In this document: positions 52,871 to 64,000 of the stretch, piece after piece
How the letters are laid out: each line of letters opens with the position of its first letter
Position numbering within the stretch: the first letter of the stretch is position 1
DNA from: Trichoderma breve
Lineage: Eukaryota; Ascomycota; Sordariomycetes; Hypocreales; Hypocreaceae
Assembly (NCBI RefSeq): GCF_028502605.1
Contig: NC_079237.1
Coordinates: 868,001-932,000 of the forward strand
DNA length: 64,000 nt
Reading direction: 5' to 3'
Notes under the pieces: model-generated
What the model saw: the letters and a program-made list of their open reading frames with translations, nothing else
The model's database searches: none
Told to the model about the DNA's origin: nothing
Position numbers and translations under genes: made by a program

Positions 52871-55800
52871 CTAAGCCGTTGAGCCAATCTTATTCAGACC
52901 CTTTAGTGAGCCTAAGCTGAGGGCCAGGCCTTGTGATCTACTCCTTATGCGCACGAAGCCTGTGATGGGACCGTCCTCTCCTTCCTTTTCGATGCTCAAG
53001 TTGGCCAGCGCGTCCTCGCCTGCGGGGGGGAACAGTTAGTAAACGAGTCGTTTAGAGGGCATGTAGATATGATATCTAAAGGGGATGTAGCTGTACTTAC
53101 CAAATACACTGCGAGCGTACAGATTTGCGCTCAAGAACTGGCAGTCTCCCTTCAGACTGGCCTCGGGCGTCAGGCAGTTCATGTTCGTGCAGGCCATGAG
53201 CTGATCCAGGAACTCGCGTAGTGACTTGGCCTTGGAGTTGATGTTGACCTTGTTCTCCCACTCAAACTCTGTCCACATGGTGCGGAACTGCGTCTCAGTG
53301 CAGGTAGCGGGCTGGATGTAGTCCATGATGTCGACGTGTAGGTCGTTCAGAATGACAACATTGGTGTCAGTAGAGTGCGCGCCGTCGTACACCACGTTGC
53401 CAAAGATGACGCCCGTGTCTGTTGACGAGACCTTGATGGTGCACTGGACATTGTGGAAGTCGTGGGGGCCCAGGTTCTGCGTGGTTGGTCGCTCAACAAC
53501 CTTGAGGTCGCCCAGGGTTGCAAACTCAACAGACAGGTTCTGAAGGGTGTCGGTGGTCTGGTTGACCAGCAGAACGTCCAGGATAATGTCGAACTGGTGG
53601 ACCTTGACATATGCCTCGGCATACACCGGATCGGAGAAACCAGTCAACTGGACAACACGGCTGAGCTTGGATGTGAGGTCCTCAGCGCCGCCCTCACCAC
53701 CAGTTGCCCTCTCCAAGTCCATTTCGATTTCATCCAAGCCGTCAGAGGCGTTCTTCTTGGACAACTGACGAATGGGAATCACATCGTCGACCTGAATGGC
53801 AGTCTTGGCCTTCTCACGAGCCTCCTTGGCGGCACGCTTGGTCTCCTCGACCTGAACCATGGCTCGGAATGCCTTGCGGGTATCGTCGAGCCACACTGCT
53901 TCCAGCTCCTTCTTCTCCTTGAACTCGGCAAGGGAGCGCACACAGGCCATGATCCGGTCAACGGAATCCTCGTCAATGGGCGCCTTGACAAACTGAGACT
54001 GGCCAACACGGATGATGGAGATCATGATGAGCATGGCCTCGGCCTTGAGGGCGTTGGTTCGTGCCTGCTCGGCTGAGATTTCTGAGTGGCGCATGACCAG
54101 CTTCACCAGCGTTGAAGACAGAACCGTTGACAGGTAGTAGTCTCCGTCCAGGATGAGCTGTCTCAAGGGCGGCTTCTGGGCGGCCTTGACAGCCTCCAGC
54201 TTGGCGGCGGCGGACGACTGGCTAGTGAGCGCAGTCTCGGTCGCATATGTACCATCGGCCAGCACCTTGCGGGAGCCGGTTGGCGCAGAGGGCTTCGAAT
54301 TGCCATTGATCTGGTCGTCCTTCTTCTCGTCGCCATCCTGCTCTTCCAGCAGCCTCTGTTCTGAAGCAACAATGGGGATCTCTCCCAAGCTTGCACGGAT
54401 ACCCTTCCAAGCATCTCGGATGTCCTTCTCCTCCAGAGAGTACTCTCCAATGATCCACAGAATACCACGATAGACCTTGCCAGCTCGCACCTCGCTAAGG
54501 GTTGATACAAGACGGCGCACAATGGTGGTTCGGAGCTCAGGGAACTTCTCGACGACCTCCTTGACGAAGTTGATGACATCAACAGCAGATGTGTTTGTGA
54601 AATCGGCGATAAAGTCCATGAGAAGCTCCACAACGCTGGCGGCAACTTCTGAGAATTTGATGGCGCATTGGTGGATGGAGTGGATTAGGAGGGATCGGTA
54701 CTCGGTATTCTTCTCATACTCTTGGTCAACCGTCTTGGACAATTCCTTCTTCAACAGCAGGACCACCTCCTCGACATTCTTGCTAGAAACCATGGCCAGG
54801 GCCAGCTCGAGGGCCTTTTTGCGGACGTCAATGTCTGTGCTGCTGAGAACTCGCAGAATCTCCATGACAAGGTCGTCTAGGACACCCTCATTCTTCTGGC
54901 GCAACTGGTCGACCCGGTCAAGGACAATGAGCTTGACGTTGTTGTCGGCCTCCTTGATGCTTAGCTCGATAAACTTGGACGCCGCGGCCTTGACAGCGAC
55001 GGGGTTGTTGGTCAAGGCTGTCAGCGATGACGCCGCCTCGTAGACGACAGTAGATGCGCCGGCTTCCAAGAGATCAAAGATTAATCGCAGATATCGAGCC
55101 TATCTCTGTTAGCTTAGGAGATCCTTATGAGTAGCTGCGTAGGGGTCGTACCTTGTTCTGAGAGTTCTGCACAGCGTCCTTGCGGATAAACTCCAATTCG
55201 ACCAATTGCAGCAGTTCCTCGGCGTTGGGAATTCCGTCAAAGACGGAGCTGAGATATAGAAGGGCGGCATCGTGGTTGATGCTGGCGAGCGCTGCGAAAG
55301 CATTCCTCTTGCATGTGGCATCGGTCTCGCTCTCCAAAAAGGTTGCGATCAGCTCCGCGGCGTCGGGAATAAGAGATGGTGAGTGTTGGAAGATGGAGGC
55401 GACTGCAAAGACTGCATTCTTCCTGACGTAGGCGTGTCGGTGCTCAAGGCAGGATCGCGCTGAAGAAAGGAGAGGCTCAATGAGCTCTGCTTCTCTAAGC
55501 TTGCAAAGGAAACGGAGGGTGTTGCCTCGGATGTATTCGTTGGGGTGCTGCAAATCGTTTCGGATGCCATTGCTAACACCATGGTCAGTCAATTCGAGGT
55601 TGATTCCAATGGCTCATGACACTTGCCAATTGCAAGTAAAGGATGGGCTTGACTAACCAGACTAGAATCATCTCCTGCTTCAGCTTTCCAGCAGAGTCAA
55701 GCTTGGGGCATATCTCGTAGTAAAAATAGAGGAGCTTCTTGAGCGGCTTGTACTTGGAGGGCATGACGAATCGGATAATGTGCATGAGCAGTGACGGCAT

Positions 55801-55962
55801 CGGGTCTCCGTTGAGCATGATGGTCAGGATACGCTTCATGGTGTCGACCTTGCTCTCGTCGGTGCCCTTCTCCAGCTGCATGCGCAGGTCGGAGAGGGAG
55901 GGCACGTCCGAGGCATTGTCCTGGTGCACCAGGCTGTAGGCATTTTCGAGGAACCCAGACAT
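52871..55962 (-). CDS. sec26: Coatomer subunit beta (COPI)
   Basis: Exons 55962-55658, 55572-55152, 55099-53101 and 53019-52871; introns 85, 52 and 81 bp; 957 residues, the normal size. The first junction restores [20 protein letters not shown], a hallmark of beta-COP. HEAT-like solenoid repeats follow ([40 protein letters not shown]), then the charged middle linker ([19 protein letters not shown]) and the C-terminal appendage ([39 protein letters not shown]). The last exon adds [16 protein letters not shown] and the terminal [12 protein letters not shown]. The subunit pairs with delta-COP in the adaptor layer of COPI vesicles returning cargo from Golgi to ER. It shares a 530-bp divergent promoter with Mago nashi. 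Confidence 0.96.
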
Positions 55963-56492
55963 GGTGTATCCGGCTGTGTAATTGTATTGTACAGATCTGG
56001 CTCAGCAAGTCGAGTCGAGGCTGCGGGGAGGATAAGGGGCCTCAAGAGAGAGCGGGAGGAGCTTCGAATATCGCAGAGCTCACCAGAGCCATGTGCCGGA
56101 GAGTCGCAACAGCACCAATTCCAAGGCTCGAGCTGCCAGAGTCGCCGCGAAGAGTCTGGAGAGCGGGCGGGCGTCTGGAGGATGTTGTTGCTGTTAGGTG
56201 TTAGGCTGCGTCTGCTTCAGACAATCTGGCTCTTCACTGGCGATGGCTCGCTGGTTACAGGTGGCACTAAGCAGCACGTTGGAGGCGGGCGTGGGGGCTC
56301 ACGTGATGGAGCTATTCCCTTGTACTCGTACGCATTGCAGTGCTTTCGTACCTGTCGTGGCTTCACCGCCCATTGATTTCTGCCGTGCCCCACCATCCAG
56401 TGACGGAGCTGTCCTATGGATTTGTTTCGCCGCAGCCTCGCGACTTTGGATCTAGCCCTGGCAACTCGACAAGGCCTCACTCAACAGCAGCT
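55963..56492. other. Bidirectional promoter, coatomer beta and Mago nashi
   Basis: 530 bp between two divergent housekeeping starts. No coding frame is recognised. The core promoter elements are not clear to me; no TATA box stands out on either strand. Confidence 0.5.
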
Positions 56493-57256
56493 ATGGCGGC
56501 CCCAAACGACCAATTTTACATCCGATACTAGTAGGTGATTTCCTGTGGACTGCGTCTGACCAGCTGTTGCTACAGTTACTGATTATGTGCGCAGCTCGGG
56601 CCACATGGGCCGTTTCGGCCACGAATTCTTGGGTACGATGACCACCTCAACAGCCATCCGCCGAGGCTCAACTTCTGGATACTAACAAGGACGATAGAAT
56701 TCGACTTTCGCGTCGTCGGAGATGGCCGCAGCGCAGTCGCTAGATATGCAAACAACTCCAATTACAGAAACGACAGCTTGATTCGAAAAGAAAGTAAGGA
56801 AGCGCTATACCCTACACCAAATGGATTACCCCTTGTGGTTTTTGCTTGGTAGTATTGCCGATGGAAGAACTGGAAACACTAACGACACATCTGCAGTGTG
56901 TGTGAGCTCCGCAGTCATCGAGGAGATTAAGCGAATTGTCAAGCAGAGCGAGATTATCAAGGAAGACGATTCCAAGTGGCCGCAGAAGAACAAGGATGGC
57001 CGACAGGAGCTGGAAATCCGATTGGGAGGAGATCACATTTCATTCGAGGTTTGTTTTGCGTCAAGGTTTTTCGAATACTATGGCAGTGGCACCGAGACTG
57101 ACTCCTCTGTTATAGACGGCCAAGATTGGATCATTGGTTGATGTCACCGAATCAGCCGACCCCGAGGGCCTCCGAGTCTTTTACTACCTCGTACAAGACC
57201 TGAAGGCGCTTGTTTTCAGCCTGATAGCCCTCCACTTTAAGATTAAACCAATCTGA
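56493..57256 (+). CDS. mago: Exon junction complex subunit Mago nashi
   Basis: Five exons: 56493-56530, 56595-56632, 56698-56793, 56897-57048 and 57116-57256; introns 64, 65, 103 and 67 bp; 154 residues. It has the densest introns in the window, hiding the gene from single-frame calling. The assembled start is [20 protein letters not shown], then [53 protein letters not shown], and the end [13 protein letters not shown], nearly invariant from fungi to animals. Mago pairs with Y14 to lock eIF4A3 onto spliced mRNA upstream of junctions, affecting transport and decay. Retention of an intron-rich Mago fits the intron-rich genome. Confidence 0.96.
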
Positions 57257-59028
57257 GCCGGCATCGGCATGCTGGAGAGACGGGCAGCGCAGAGTTATGA
57301 TACCCAGTCGCCTCAATGAGGCATCGGCGATGCGCATGATTGTCACAAGGTGTTCACGGCAACAACATGCATGGGAGAATTAATTCCAGGTCTAGGGTGG
57401 CGTATGGGGAAATGCAAAAGCAATTTCTTGATTCAATAGCAGGGCCATGCGGAAGCCATGTGGAAGCCATGGGTAATTGTATGAATCAGCATATCGGGAA
57501 TATAGTCAGTATGGGTACCCTAGAACGGCCCTCCCATGGGGCATTTCAATCTTACAACTGTTAAAGTCTTTAATGTCTCGTCTCGGGAAAATGTCTCTTG
57601 TAACTTTTTCCCCCTCCACCCATCAAGACGCGGCTCTGTCTTATATTTGGTCAGCACTATTTGGGCTGGCATGATTCAGTTTCTACATAGGTGCCTATGG
57701 TACGATGTTCGCGTACAGATATCATGATGCTGTGTATGTATTGAAAAGAAAGAATTTGTTGGATGATTCACGCTCCATGATGTTAGTACGACACATTGAC
57801 CCCTTGCTTTATTTTAAAATCATCTGCTGAATCTTGATCAAGCCATGATCTGATAACATGCGTGTTCGACACTCGAGTGGGACTGGCTGCACATGGTTCC
57901 GCCATTGATCCACACCCCTGCCTTGTGGCTTGGTAGCGATCAAGTACATACCGCTGCGTTGATGACAGTCAGAACGGTATTTTATTTCTGCCTGTTGTCA
58001 AATAATTGACTTTATTCAGTATGTGATATTAATCTGTTCATCAATATCTACTTGTATTCTGCAACCCCTTTTAGATGGCTGCATAAGCTGCCTAATGCGG
58101 AAGAACTTCAGCGTCCATCTGAAGTTTCCCCTGCTGCCCAACCCAGCCCGTGCTATTCAAGTACAGCATTAGTACCTACAGCGTTTCCCCGGCCGGCCAC
58201 GCTGCAATGCCACTAGCACCTCCGCAAATCTCCATCTCACTTCTGTCATTGTGTGCAAGATACTTTGGTACATACGGAGCAAGGCATCACTCCAGCATGT
58301 GCTTTTGCGCCGAATTCTCTCAAACTTGACAAAAGTAACCATTGCCCTTCTCACCTGTACAGTATCTGGCACGCAGAATAACTTGCTTTGCGCTGGTACC
58401 CCTCATCGGCACCGCCGTATTCTAGTTGGGCGTAGAATCACATCCAAGTACTAAGGTCACCCGTACTGCAGCCATCCCAAGGGGGCGCCGCTTATTGACA
58501 GTACCGGGTACGTCCCGTCTTCAGCGATATCCAGCACGCCAAAGGCAAAAGCCCAACTTTGCCTCCCGAAGAAAAGCCATCCATCTCATCTTGTCCAGTG
58601 GCTTTTTCCATTCATTCCCCCATCACCTCTTGTGTCCGTTGATCCGCTTCTCGTCTTCCATCATCTCGACAATTCCCAGCGTGTGCCATTGCGAGATGCA
58701 CGCTGCATCCCGTCCCTGAATCCCCCCTTCCCGGCCTCGTGCTACCTGTACTTGTGCTGCAATCTGGGACCATCACCGCCATCGCAGCTCGATCCGCTCT
58801 CGGACAACCCACAAACCCCCAGCACGGCGGCGCGGTTGAGACATCCTCGCTTATCGTCTAATCGTGGTAGACGAGCAGCCCGGAGGCCAAGATAACCGAC
58901 CTGGTCTTTTTTTCCCTTTACTTCTTCTGCGGCGCACCGCTGCTCTTTCCTTCCATCGGCTCCCTGCACCAGCCTTGCCTGCCACGGACCGACTCGCTGT
59001 TTGTCGAGCACAATACACAATATTCACA
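57257..59028. other. Intergenic 1.8 kb
   Basis: Mago 3' region and GID4 promoter/leader. The last 450 bases are C/T-rich. A frame open from 58864 runs into the GID4 start without protein-like content. Nothing else is recognised. Confidence 0.45.
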
Positions 59029-60328
59029 ATGCCGACTCCATCCTCCAATCCGCCTCCTGAACAAACATCTCCTCCTCCCTATAACTTTCCGACATGTCCT
59101 GAGGACCAGCCACACTCCTCTCGATCCCCCCGACCGGCACAGGACGCCACGCGACCGGCTTCAGATATGGAGAGTAGCCAGAGCTCGGCGACAAGCATTG
59201 CCTCTCCTACGGCGTATTCATCTGAATCATCTCGCGACGGCCCTGCGACAGAATACTCGGTGTTAATAGAAGGTCAGGCGTCTGCGGGAGCCTCGCCCAT
59301 GGACACTACATCTCCCCGACCGCCATCTAGCGGCACCGTTGCCACATCTCCCATGTCAAGTGGACGTGACGATGATCTTAAGAACCAAGGAGCTGCCGCA
59401 ACCGATCGCTTAAGCCGGGAGTCGTCCACCTTGTCTGCACATTTACAAGTCGAGAATCCGGGCTCCTTCCGACGTGAGCCCGACTCATTGGAAAGGCTCG
59501 AGGAGGAGGATGAATACGACTCGCCCCCCATGCCATCTGACTGCACGAACCTACGAGTAAGACTGCTGCCATTGCATTGATAATTCGGCGTATGTAGCGT
59601 GCTTACACTATGTGCAGAAAATCCCCATCTCACCATCATCATTCCTCCGACCCGGTAGCAAGTTTCGCGGCACGCAACAATCCGAAAGACAGGTCTACGA
59701 GGTCCAAGTCGAGATCAAACATGTTGACCTGCGCGAATCTTTCCTCTGCGGCTACCTGCGTATCCAAGGTTTGTTTCGCCCCAAGCACTGTCGGCGATTA
59801 TTTTCCACATTGCGTCATAGCTAACCGTTTCGACCCCTGCTTATAGGATTGACCGAAGACCACCCAACACTCACCACCTACTTTGAGGGAGAAATCATCG
59901 GTACCAAGTATAACTTCTTTACCAAGCATGATGACTGGGGCGCCAATTCCAAAGTCGATCTCAGCCATTGGTCCAAGTTTAGCGCCTTTCGGCCTTACCA
60001 GAAGATGGCTCGAAAGGGCCCAGTGACCATCACTGACCTTGCGCAACGAGACCACATCTTTATGCGGTGGAAAGAGCATTTCTTGGTCCCTGACCACCGC
60101 GTTAGAACCATCACTGGGGCCTCTTTCGAAGGTTTCTACTACATCTGCTTCAACCAGGTCAAGGGAGAAATCAGCGGAATATATTTTCACTCCAAAAGCG
60201 AAAAGTAAGCCATCTACTCCAATGCACTTTGACGAGACTAAGACTAACGGCCTATGTGCAGGTTTCAACAGCTGGAGCTGAAGCATGTTCCTGATAGGGG
60301 GTGCTTCAGTGCCATGGAGTTTCGGTAA
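59029..60328 (+). CDS. gid4: GID/CTLH E3 ligase substrate receptor (Vid24/GID4)
   Basis: Exons 59029-59556, 59618-59768, 59847-60204 and 60262-60328; introns 61, 78 and 57 bp; 367 residues. Residues 1-175 are Ser/Pro-rich and disordered. The Vid24 beta-barrel starts with SSFLRPGSKFRGTQQSERQV and continues HVDLRESFLCGYLRIQ-GLTE, TLTTYFEGEIIGTKYNFFTK, DHIFMRWKEHFLVPDHRVRT and FEGFYYICFNQVKGEISGIY, ending in FQQLELKHVPDRG with a short tail. GID4 binds N-terminal proline (Pro/N-degron) of gluconeogenic enzymes such as fructose-1,6-bisphosphatase and brings them to the GID ligase when glucose returns. Start MPTPSSNPPPEQ follows a CACAATG context. The C-terminus lies in a 22-codon exon easily missed. 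Confidence 0.94.
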
Positions 60329-60718
60329 TGCCACGGTAATGCCAAGCGAGGATATTCGTATTGTTGATTAATAGCGGATGTGATTTATGGGACTCATCAA
60401 CAGGGAAGTCTTTCTTTTTATTGTCTTTGTTTTTACTCTCACATATTTTATTTTTGGGAGGATTCGATTATGGAAGCGGTGTTCTACGGGATACATAGCA
60501 TGCGTGCAAGGAGCCTGGCTGTTTAGTATAGGTATGTCGGGATGCACTGCACGGGTTTGAAATGAATATCTAGCTGTCATGAGGTTGTGTGTTAGCTATA
60601 ACGTAACGAAATACGAAATAGATGGGACCCAATGACATTTCAAGGAGGGAATAAGCTACGAGATGCGAGTTGTTCCAAGGGGGCAGCGTATAGTCTGGCA
60701 GATAATGTGTGTGTCTTA
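60329..60718. other. Convergent intergenic space
   Basis: 390 bp of 3' flanking sequence between GID4 and TRM11; nothing recognised. Confidence 0.5.
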
Positions 60719-62238
60719 TTATTCAGTCTCAAATTTTCTAAAATAACCTCGTCGGAATGGGTTGAGGTCGTCTGCTGTTGTGCCTGTGTGTGTGGCTGCC
60801 GCCTCCAGCCTTTTCTTCTCGTGTGCCTCTAGGTCAGTGCTTGATACTTGGGAGTCTGGCAGACGCCGGTAGGTTATCAACCTTCGTGACCCTAAAGAAT
60901 TTGTTAGCAGAATGAAAAGCCAGGGATATGAAGTTGCATACATTTGTTAAAGACTTGAACGCAGACTACGACTACTTCGAGGCAGGGATGTGTAGGGACG
61001 GGGATTTCTTGCTCTTCGTCATTTGCTGTGGGCATCCAGAAAGCTAGACGGCCGTTGTCGACTAAGGTATCTGCGGCGAAAGCGAGAATGTCGTCGAGCA
61101 TGGCTAGGAAGCTGTAGGGCTTCTTTGGAGGGACGTAGTCGGGTGATCTGCAAGACAATGTTAGGGCATCTCCATCTTCACTCTTGGTCTTGCAGGGGGA
61201 GACACTTACTCCCACTCGTTTATTCCGAGTTCGATCAGCCATGTGGCGTTTTCAGGATTCTTCAACCCCAGGACTTTTAGCCCTTCCCTCACACCGTATG
61301 GCGGATCACACACGATGCCATCCCAGGTCCTCCTCCGTCTGATGGGTGTGTTTGTCAAGTCTGCGGAGAAGAAGCCGCCTAGCTGGGGCTTGAGTCCGTA
61401 CTGGGCGAAGTTTCCAGGCAAGCTCTTCTTCTTGTTACCTTCGCCGCGCATGCTACGGCCGTCAATGTCGCTGCCCCAGCCGATGGCGCCAAAGTGGGCG
61501 CAGGCAATGGGAAAGGACCCCGTGCCGACGAAGGGGTCATAGAAGAGCTTCCCTGGGCCGGCGAGGGCGATGTTTGCCGTGACGAGGGAGAGCTCGGCGT
61601 CCATGCTCGTGGTGGAGATGTATTCGCGCTTCTTGAGGTCATATCTGTGAACGATGTCGCGGGCCGAGGTAGCCACGAAGCGGCCCAGGCGAACGCTATC
61701 TGGATGCTGGATTTTCAGGGGGACGCTGTTAAAGGGCCAGAACTCGAAGAGAGTGAATGTGTCGTCTGGGTTGGACATGCGGATGGGCCCGTCAAAGGGG
61801 AGGTAGCTGAACGTGTCGATGAGGGCGAGGCGTTCCTTGTTGGTGTGCGCTCCCTGAAACGAGTCTACGACGAACTTGAACGAGGAGTCTTTGTATTTGG
61901 GCCAGAGGTGGGAGGTTTGCGATTTGACCACCTCGTGGAGGGCGTCAAGGGTGTTTGCGGTTCCCCATAGCTCGTGTATTGAGTGGGCGAGGACTGAGCG
62001 CCGGAGGAGCTTCTTTGCGTCGTCTACTGAGGGGAGTTGGACGACACAGAATGGAGACTGTAGAAGGAGAAATGAGGATGTATTTTTGATGAGAGGGTTT
62101 GTGTGATGGTGGATTTGGTCTTACCTCACGGTCGTATTCTTTGATTTTGAGATTTAGGTTTTCGATGATTGCGAGGGCTTCGATTTCGGGCACTCGGAAG
62201 GACTCGTGCTCGGAAGCAAACTTGATGAGGAAATCCAT
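60719..62238 (-). CDS. trm11: tRNA (guanine-10-N2)-methyltransferase catalytic subunit
   Basis: Exons 62238-62125, 62057-61210, 61147-60942 and 60891-60719; introns 67, 62 and 50 bp; 446 residues. The N-terminal THUMP-like region starts MDFLIKFASEHESFRVPEIE. The methyltransferase fold has PGKLFYDPFVGTGSFPIACA (cofactor loop), GWGSDIDGRSMRG, and the amino-methylase motif WDGIVCDPPYGVREGLK (N/D-P-P-Y). A later RLAFWMPT strand and the end SRRLITYRRLPDS complete the fold. With Trm112 it makes m2G10 in many cytosolic tRNAs. The last intron interrupts a Trp codon (Asn-Lys-Trp-Ser-Arg), restoring the conserved WSRRL. It is divergent from RPP40 with a 565-bp shared space. Confidence 0.94.
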
Positions 62239-62803
62239 TGTGAAGTCTATATTGGGTATAATTTGACGTCTGATTTGTGTGAGTTTAACGGAATGTTTTT
62301 GATTTCAGGGTATCATGAATGAAGCCGGGATGTCTCTGTCTAGTATGCAGAAAAATGGAATGAAAATGGCAGTGTCTTATGACTTTTTTGTGCCCTCTTT
62401 AACACCAATGGAAGGATGAAATTTCTACAAATAAATAAGAGTTAGTGAGAGGGAACCATTTTGGTTCAGTCAGGAGATATTTACCACAAGTTTATCAAAA
62501 TAAGAGAATGAATGAGATTTGTATTTATTTCATCGCCGAGTGTCTATGAAAATTGTAGCCCCGCTACCGTGGTGGAGGAAAAAAATTATGAATTTAGCAT
62601 CGCTGCATCTTATCAGGCTGGATGCGGCAGCCACTTACTGGCTTTAGGCGGGTACTTTGTCGCTTGTACCTCCCATCTCACTCTTAGCTTCTGCCTCTAA
62701 AAATCGACTGTTGAAACCTCGATCACGCAGCTTTATAGAGCCGACTTTACTCTCCATATACGCATAATTCGTCCATTGAGCATCATATTTGATTGTAGAG
62801 GCA
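62239..62803. other. Bidirectional promoter, TRM11 and RPP40
   Basis: 565 bp between two divergent RNA-processing genes. No coding content; several AT-rich patches. No clear TATA box is seen. Confidence 0.5.
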
Positions 62804-64000
62804 ATGCTGCACCAGGCTCCGTCGATATACCAATCGCCAAAATGCTTCGTCACGTACGGCACGATGGGACACGTCGATCCTAAGCAAATTCCAAGTAAAG
62901 GCAAGCCTTGGACGGCCATATCAGATCTCGACTTTATCCACAAGGTCAGTCATTCCTTTGACATAGAGTCTGATATATCATATCATATGAGGTAGCGTTG
63001 CTAATAATAATAATAATTACCAGGTTGACTTGATCATTCCTCAGGACATCTATGAAATTGTTGCCCAGAAGATGGCTGAGCGTGAAGCCCCGGCATATTA
63101 CAGAGTCATCATGACGCTGGGCCAGGTGCTTGAAACCAAGTTTCTCACTCAGTATATCAAGTTAGGTGAGTCTGTTTCTTTCGTCTTGAGTTAGCATCCC
63201 ATCTACTTTCGCGCTCCAAAGCTGATCTGTCGTAGGAAACATCATGATGCTCTCCGAAGGCAAAACGACTATTGGGAATCTATTCACTCTTCGAGAGGGA
63301 AACCTGGACCTATATCTCGATAGAGAGACGTATGAACGCGCTGGTCTTGAAGGAAAGCCTTACGGTAAAAAGGGTGACCGAGGATCTAAGCCCAGATGGA
63401 GTACGTCAATGAACTTTCCGTTGCTCTTTATACACCCGGATGCTAATTCAGGCCTACAGAGGTATCATATAACCTCAGAGAGGAATCCATGCTACATGGG
63501 AGAAAAGGATTCGACAGACTGGTGTATACATGTAAAAATGTATTGAACCAGCCCATGGCATGGCTTGTCTGCAACGCCTCTAAGTCGGGTAAGTGCACAT
63601 ACAAGTACTCTTCATATTGTTCCATGTTGTTATTTGCCTATTTATATAAACTTCATCTATTGGATCTGACACACTACTAGCTATGAGCGTAGATTTATTG
63701 CAGGATCTGAACGCGACAGAAATGACATCTTCACCAACGCTATCCAAAGATACCGGAATCTATCAGATACCCCTCAGGATACCTTCCACAATCCTCGCCC
63801 AAGGAGACCGCGAGGCTCTCGAGTATTCTGCGACAGAGATGTACGAGTGGCTATCACTGGTCCGACTGGAAAGCCCTCGTGTTGTAGCTGGGGATGACAT
63901 CGACCCTTATCTCTCACGATATGCGCCACCAGAGGCAGACAGCACCGCGGCCCAAGTGCAAGTCTGTAAGCTGAGTTGGCAAGGATTCCTATCCTCGAGC
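62804..64000 (+). CDS. rpp40: RNase P/MRP subunit p40 (RPP40-like), truncated by the window end
   Basis: Exons visible: 62804-62944, 63024-63165, 63236-63400, 63460-63588 and 63681-64000 (continues beyond the window); introns 79, 70, 59 and 92 bp. The start MLHQAPSIYQSPKCFVTYGT leads to MGHVDPKQIPSKGKPWTAIS, a family hallmark. LGNIMMLSEGKTTIGNLFTL, RAGLEGKPYGKKGDRG and GRKGFDRLVYTCKNVLNQPM follow, then EYSATEMYEWLSLVRLESPR and KLSWQGFLSSS at the edge. RPP40 is a protein subunit of human RNase P, which trims tRNA 5' leaders, and of RNase MRP; fungal homologues are recognised but little studied. Each exon joins in phase. Without the 3' end I cannot say whether the gene is intact. Confidence 0.82.

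Noticed and set aside
58864..59028. N-terminal extension of GID4 in the same frame
   Set aside because: The ATG at 59029 has a better context (CACAATG) and the preceding residues are not protein-like.
1..64000. Transposon ORFs, CRISPR arrays, rRNA and tRNA genes
   Set aside because: I looked for reverse transcriptase, transposase, integrase motifs, long terminal repeats and tRNA T-loop/anticodon patterns and saw none; CRISPR is not expected in a fungal nuclear genome. A tRNA scan would be needed to be certain.

Overview
The window is filamentous-ascomycete nuclear DNA. Genes carry many short introns (about 47-160 bp) with GTAAGT/GTATGT-like donors, CTAAC-like branch points and YAG acceptors. 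The core genes read like Sordariomycete, probably Hypocreales (Trichoderma-like) proteins. The genus is an inference from remembered protein similarity, not from a search.

The window falls into two halves. Bases 1 to about 26.4 kb are accessory: gene-poor, AT-rich in places and full of relics. In order they hold a ricin-B-type lectin, an unspecific-peroxygenase gene with an in-frame stop, an aminoglycoside-phosphotransferase-like gene without a visible ATG, and an intact 1,590-residue NLR (Goodbye-like domain, NACHT, TPR-like repeats, zinc-finger-like tail). These are followed by a small secreted Cys-rich protein and a heavily broken HET-S-like gene (HeLo domain plus two amyloid-like repeats). 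Divergent from the HET-S relic is the N-terminal relic of a partner-like gene. Next come a Medusa-type domain gene whose N-terminus carries a copy of the HET-S amyloid repeat, a 25-residue HET-protein tail fragment, an ankyrin-repeat relic, a single-pass membrane protein with two HxxHC motifs, a second small secreted Cys-rich protein, an intact HET-domain protein, and a CFEM protein with a long KEKE tail. Three kinds of fungal self/non-self or cell-death genes (NLR, HET-S, HET) therefore lie within about 18 kb, some intact and some decayed.

Bases from about 27 kb to the end are a dense conserved housekeeping block: sphingoid-base kinase, NatA auxiliary subunit NAA15, MIX23/Cid2, Osh4/Kes1-type oxysterol-binding protein, class II fructose-bisphosphate aldolase, a CSN8/PSMD8-like protein, a BTB protein, a 100-residue probable mitochondrial protein, an orphan, an H3K9 methyltransferase (DIM-5/Clr4 type), a UBTD-type ubiquitin-domain protein, coatomer beta, Mago nashi, GID4, TRM11, and the 5' part of RNase P/MRP subunit RPP40 running off the end.

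All exon boundaries were worked out by hand from splice signals and reading phase; every intact gene model closes in phase. Several genes are invisible to simple ORF calling because of tiny exons, notably the UBTD gene whose first exon is only the ATG. The stops in the relics are mostly TAA/TAG that are one C-to-T change from CAA/CAG, which fits repeat-induced-point-mutation-like decay but does not prove it. The best candidate for an undescribed system is the 13.4-16.6 kb amyloid-signalling locus.
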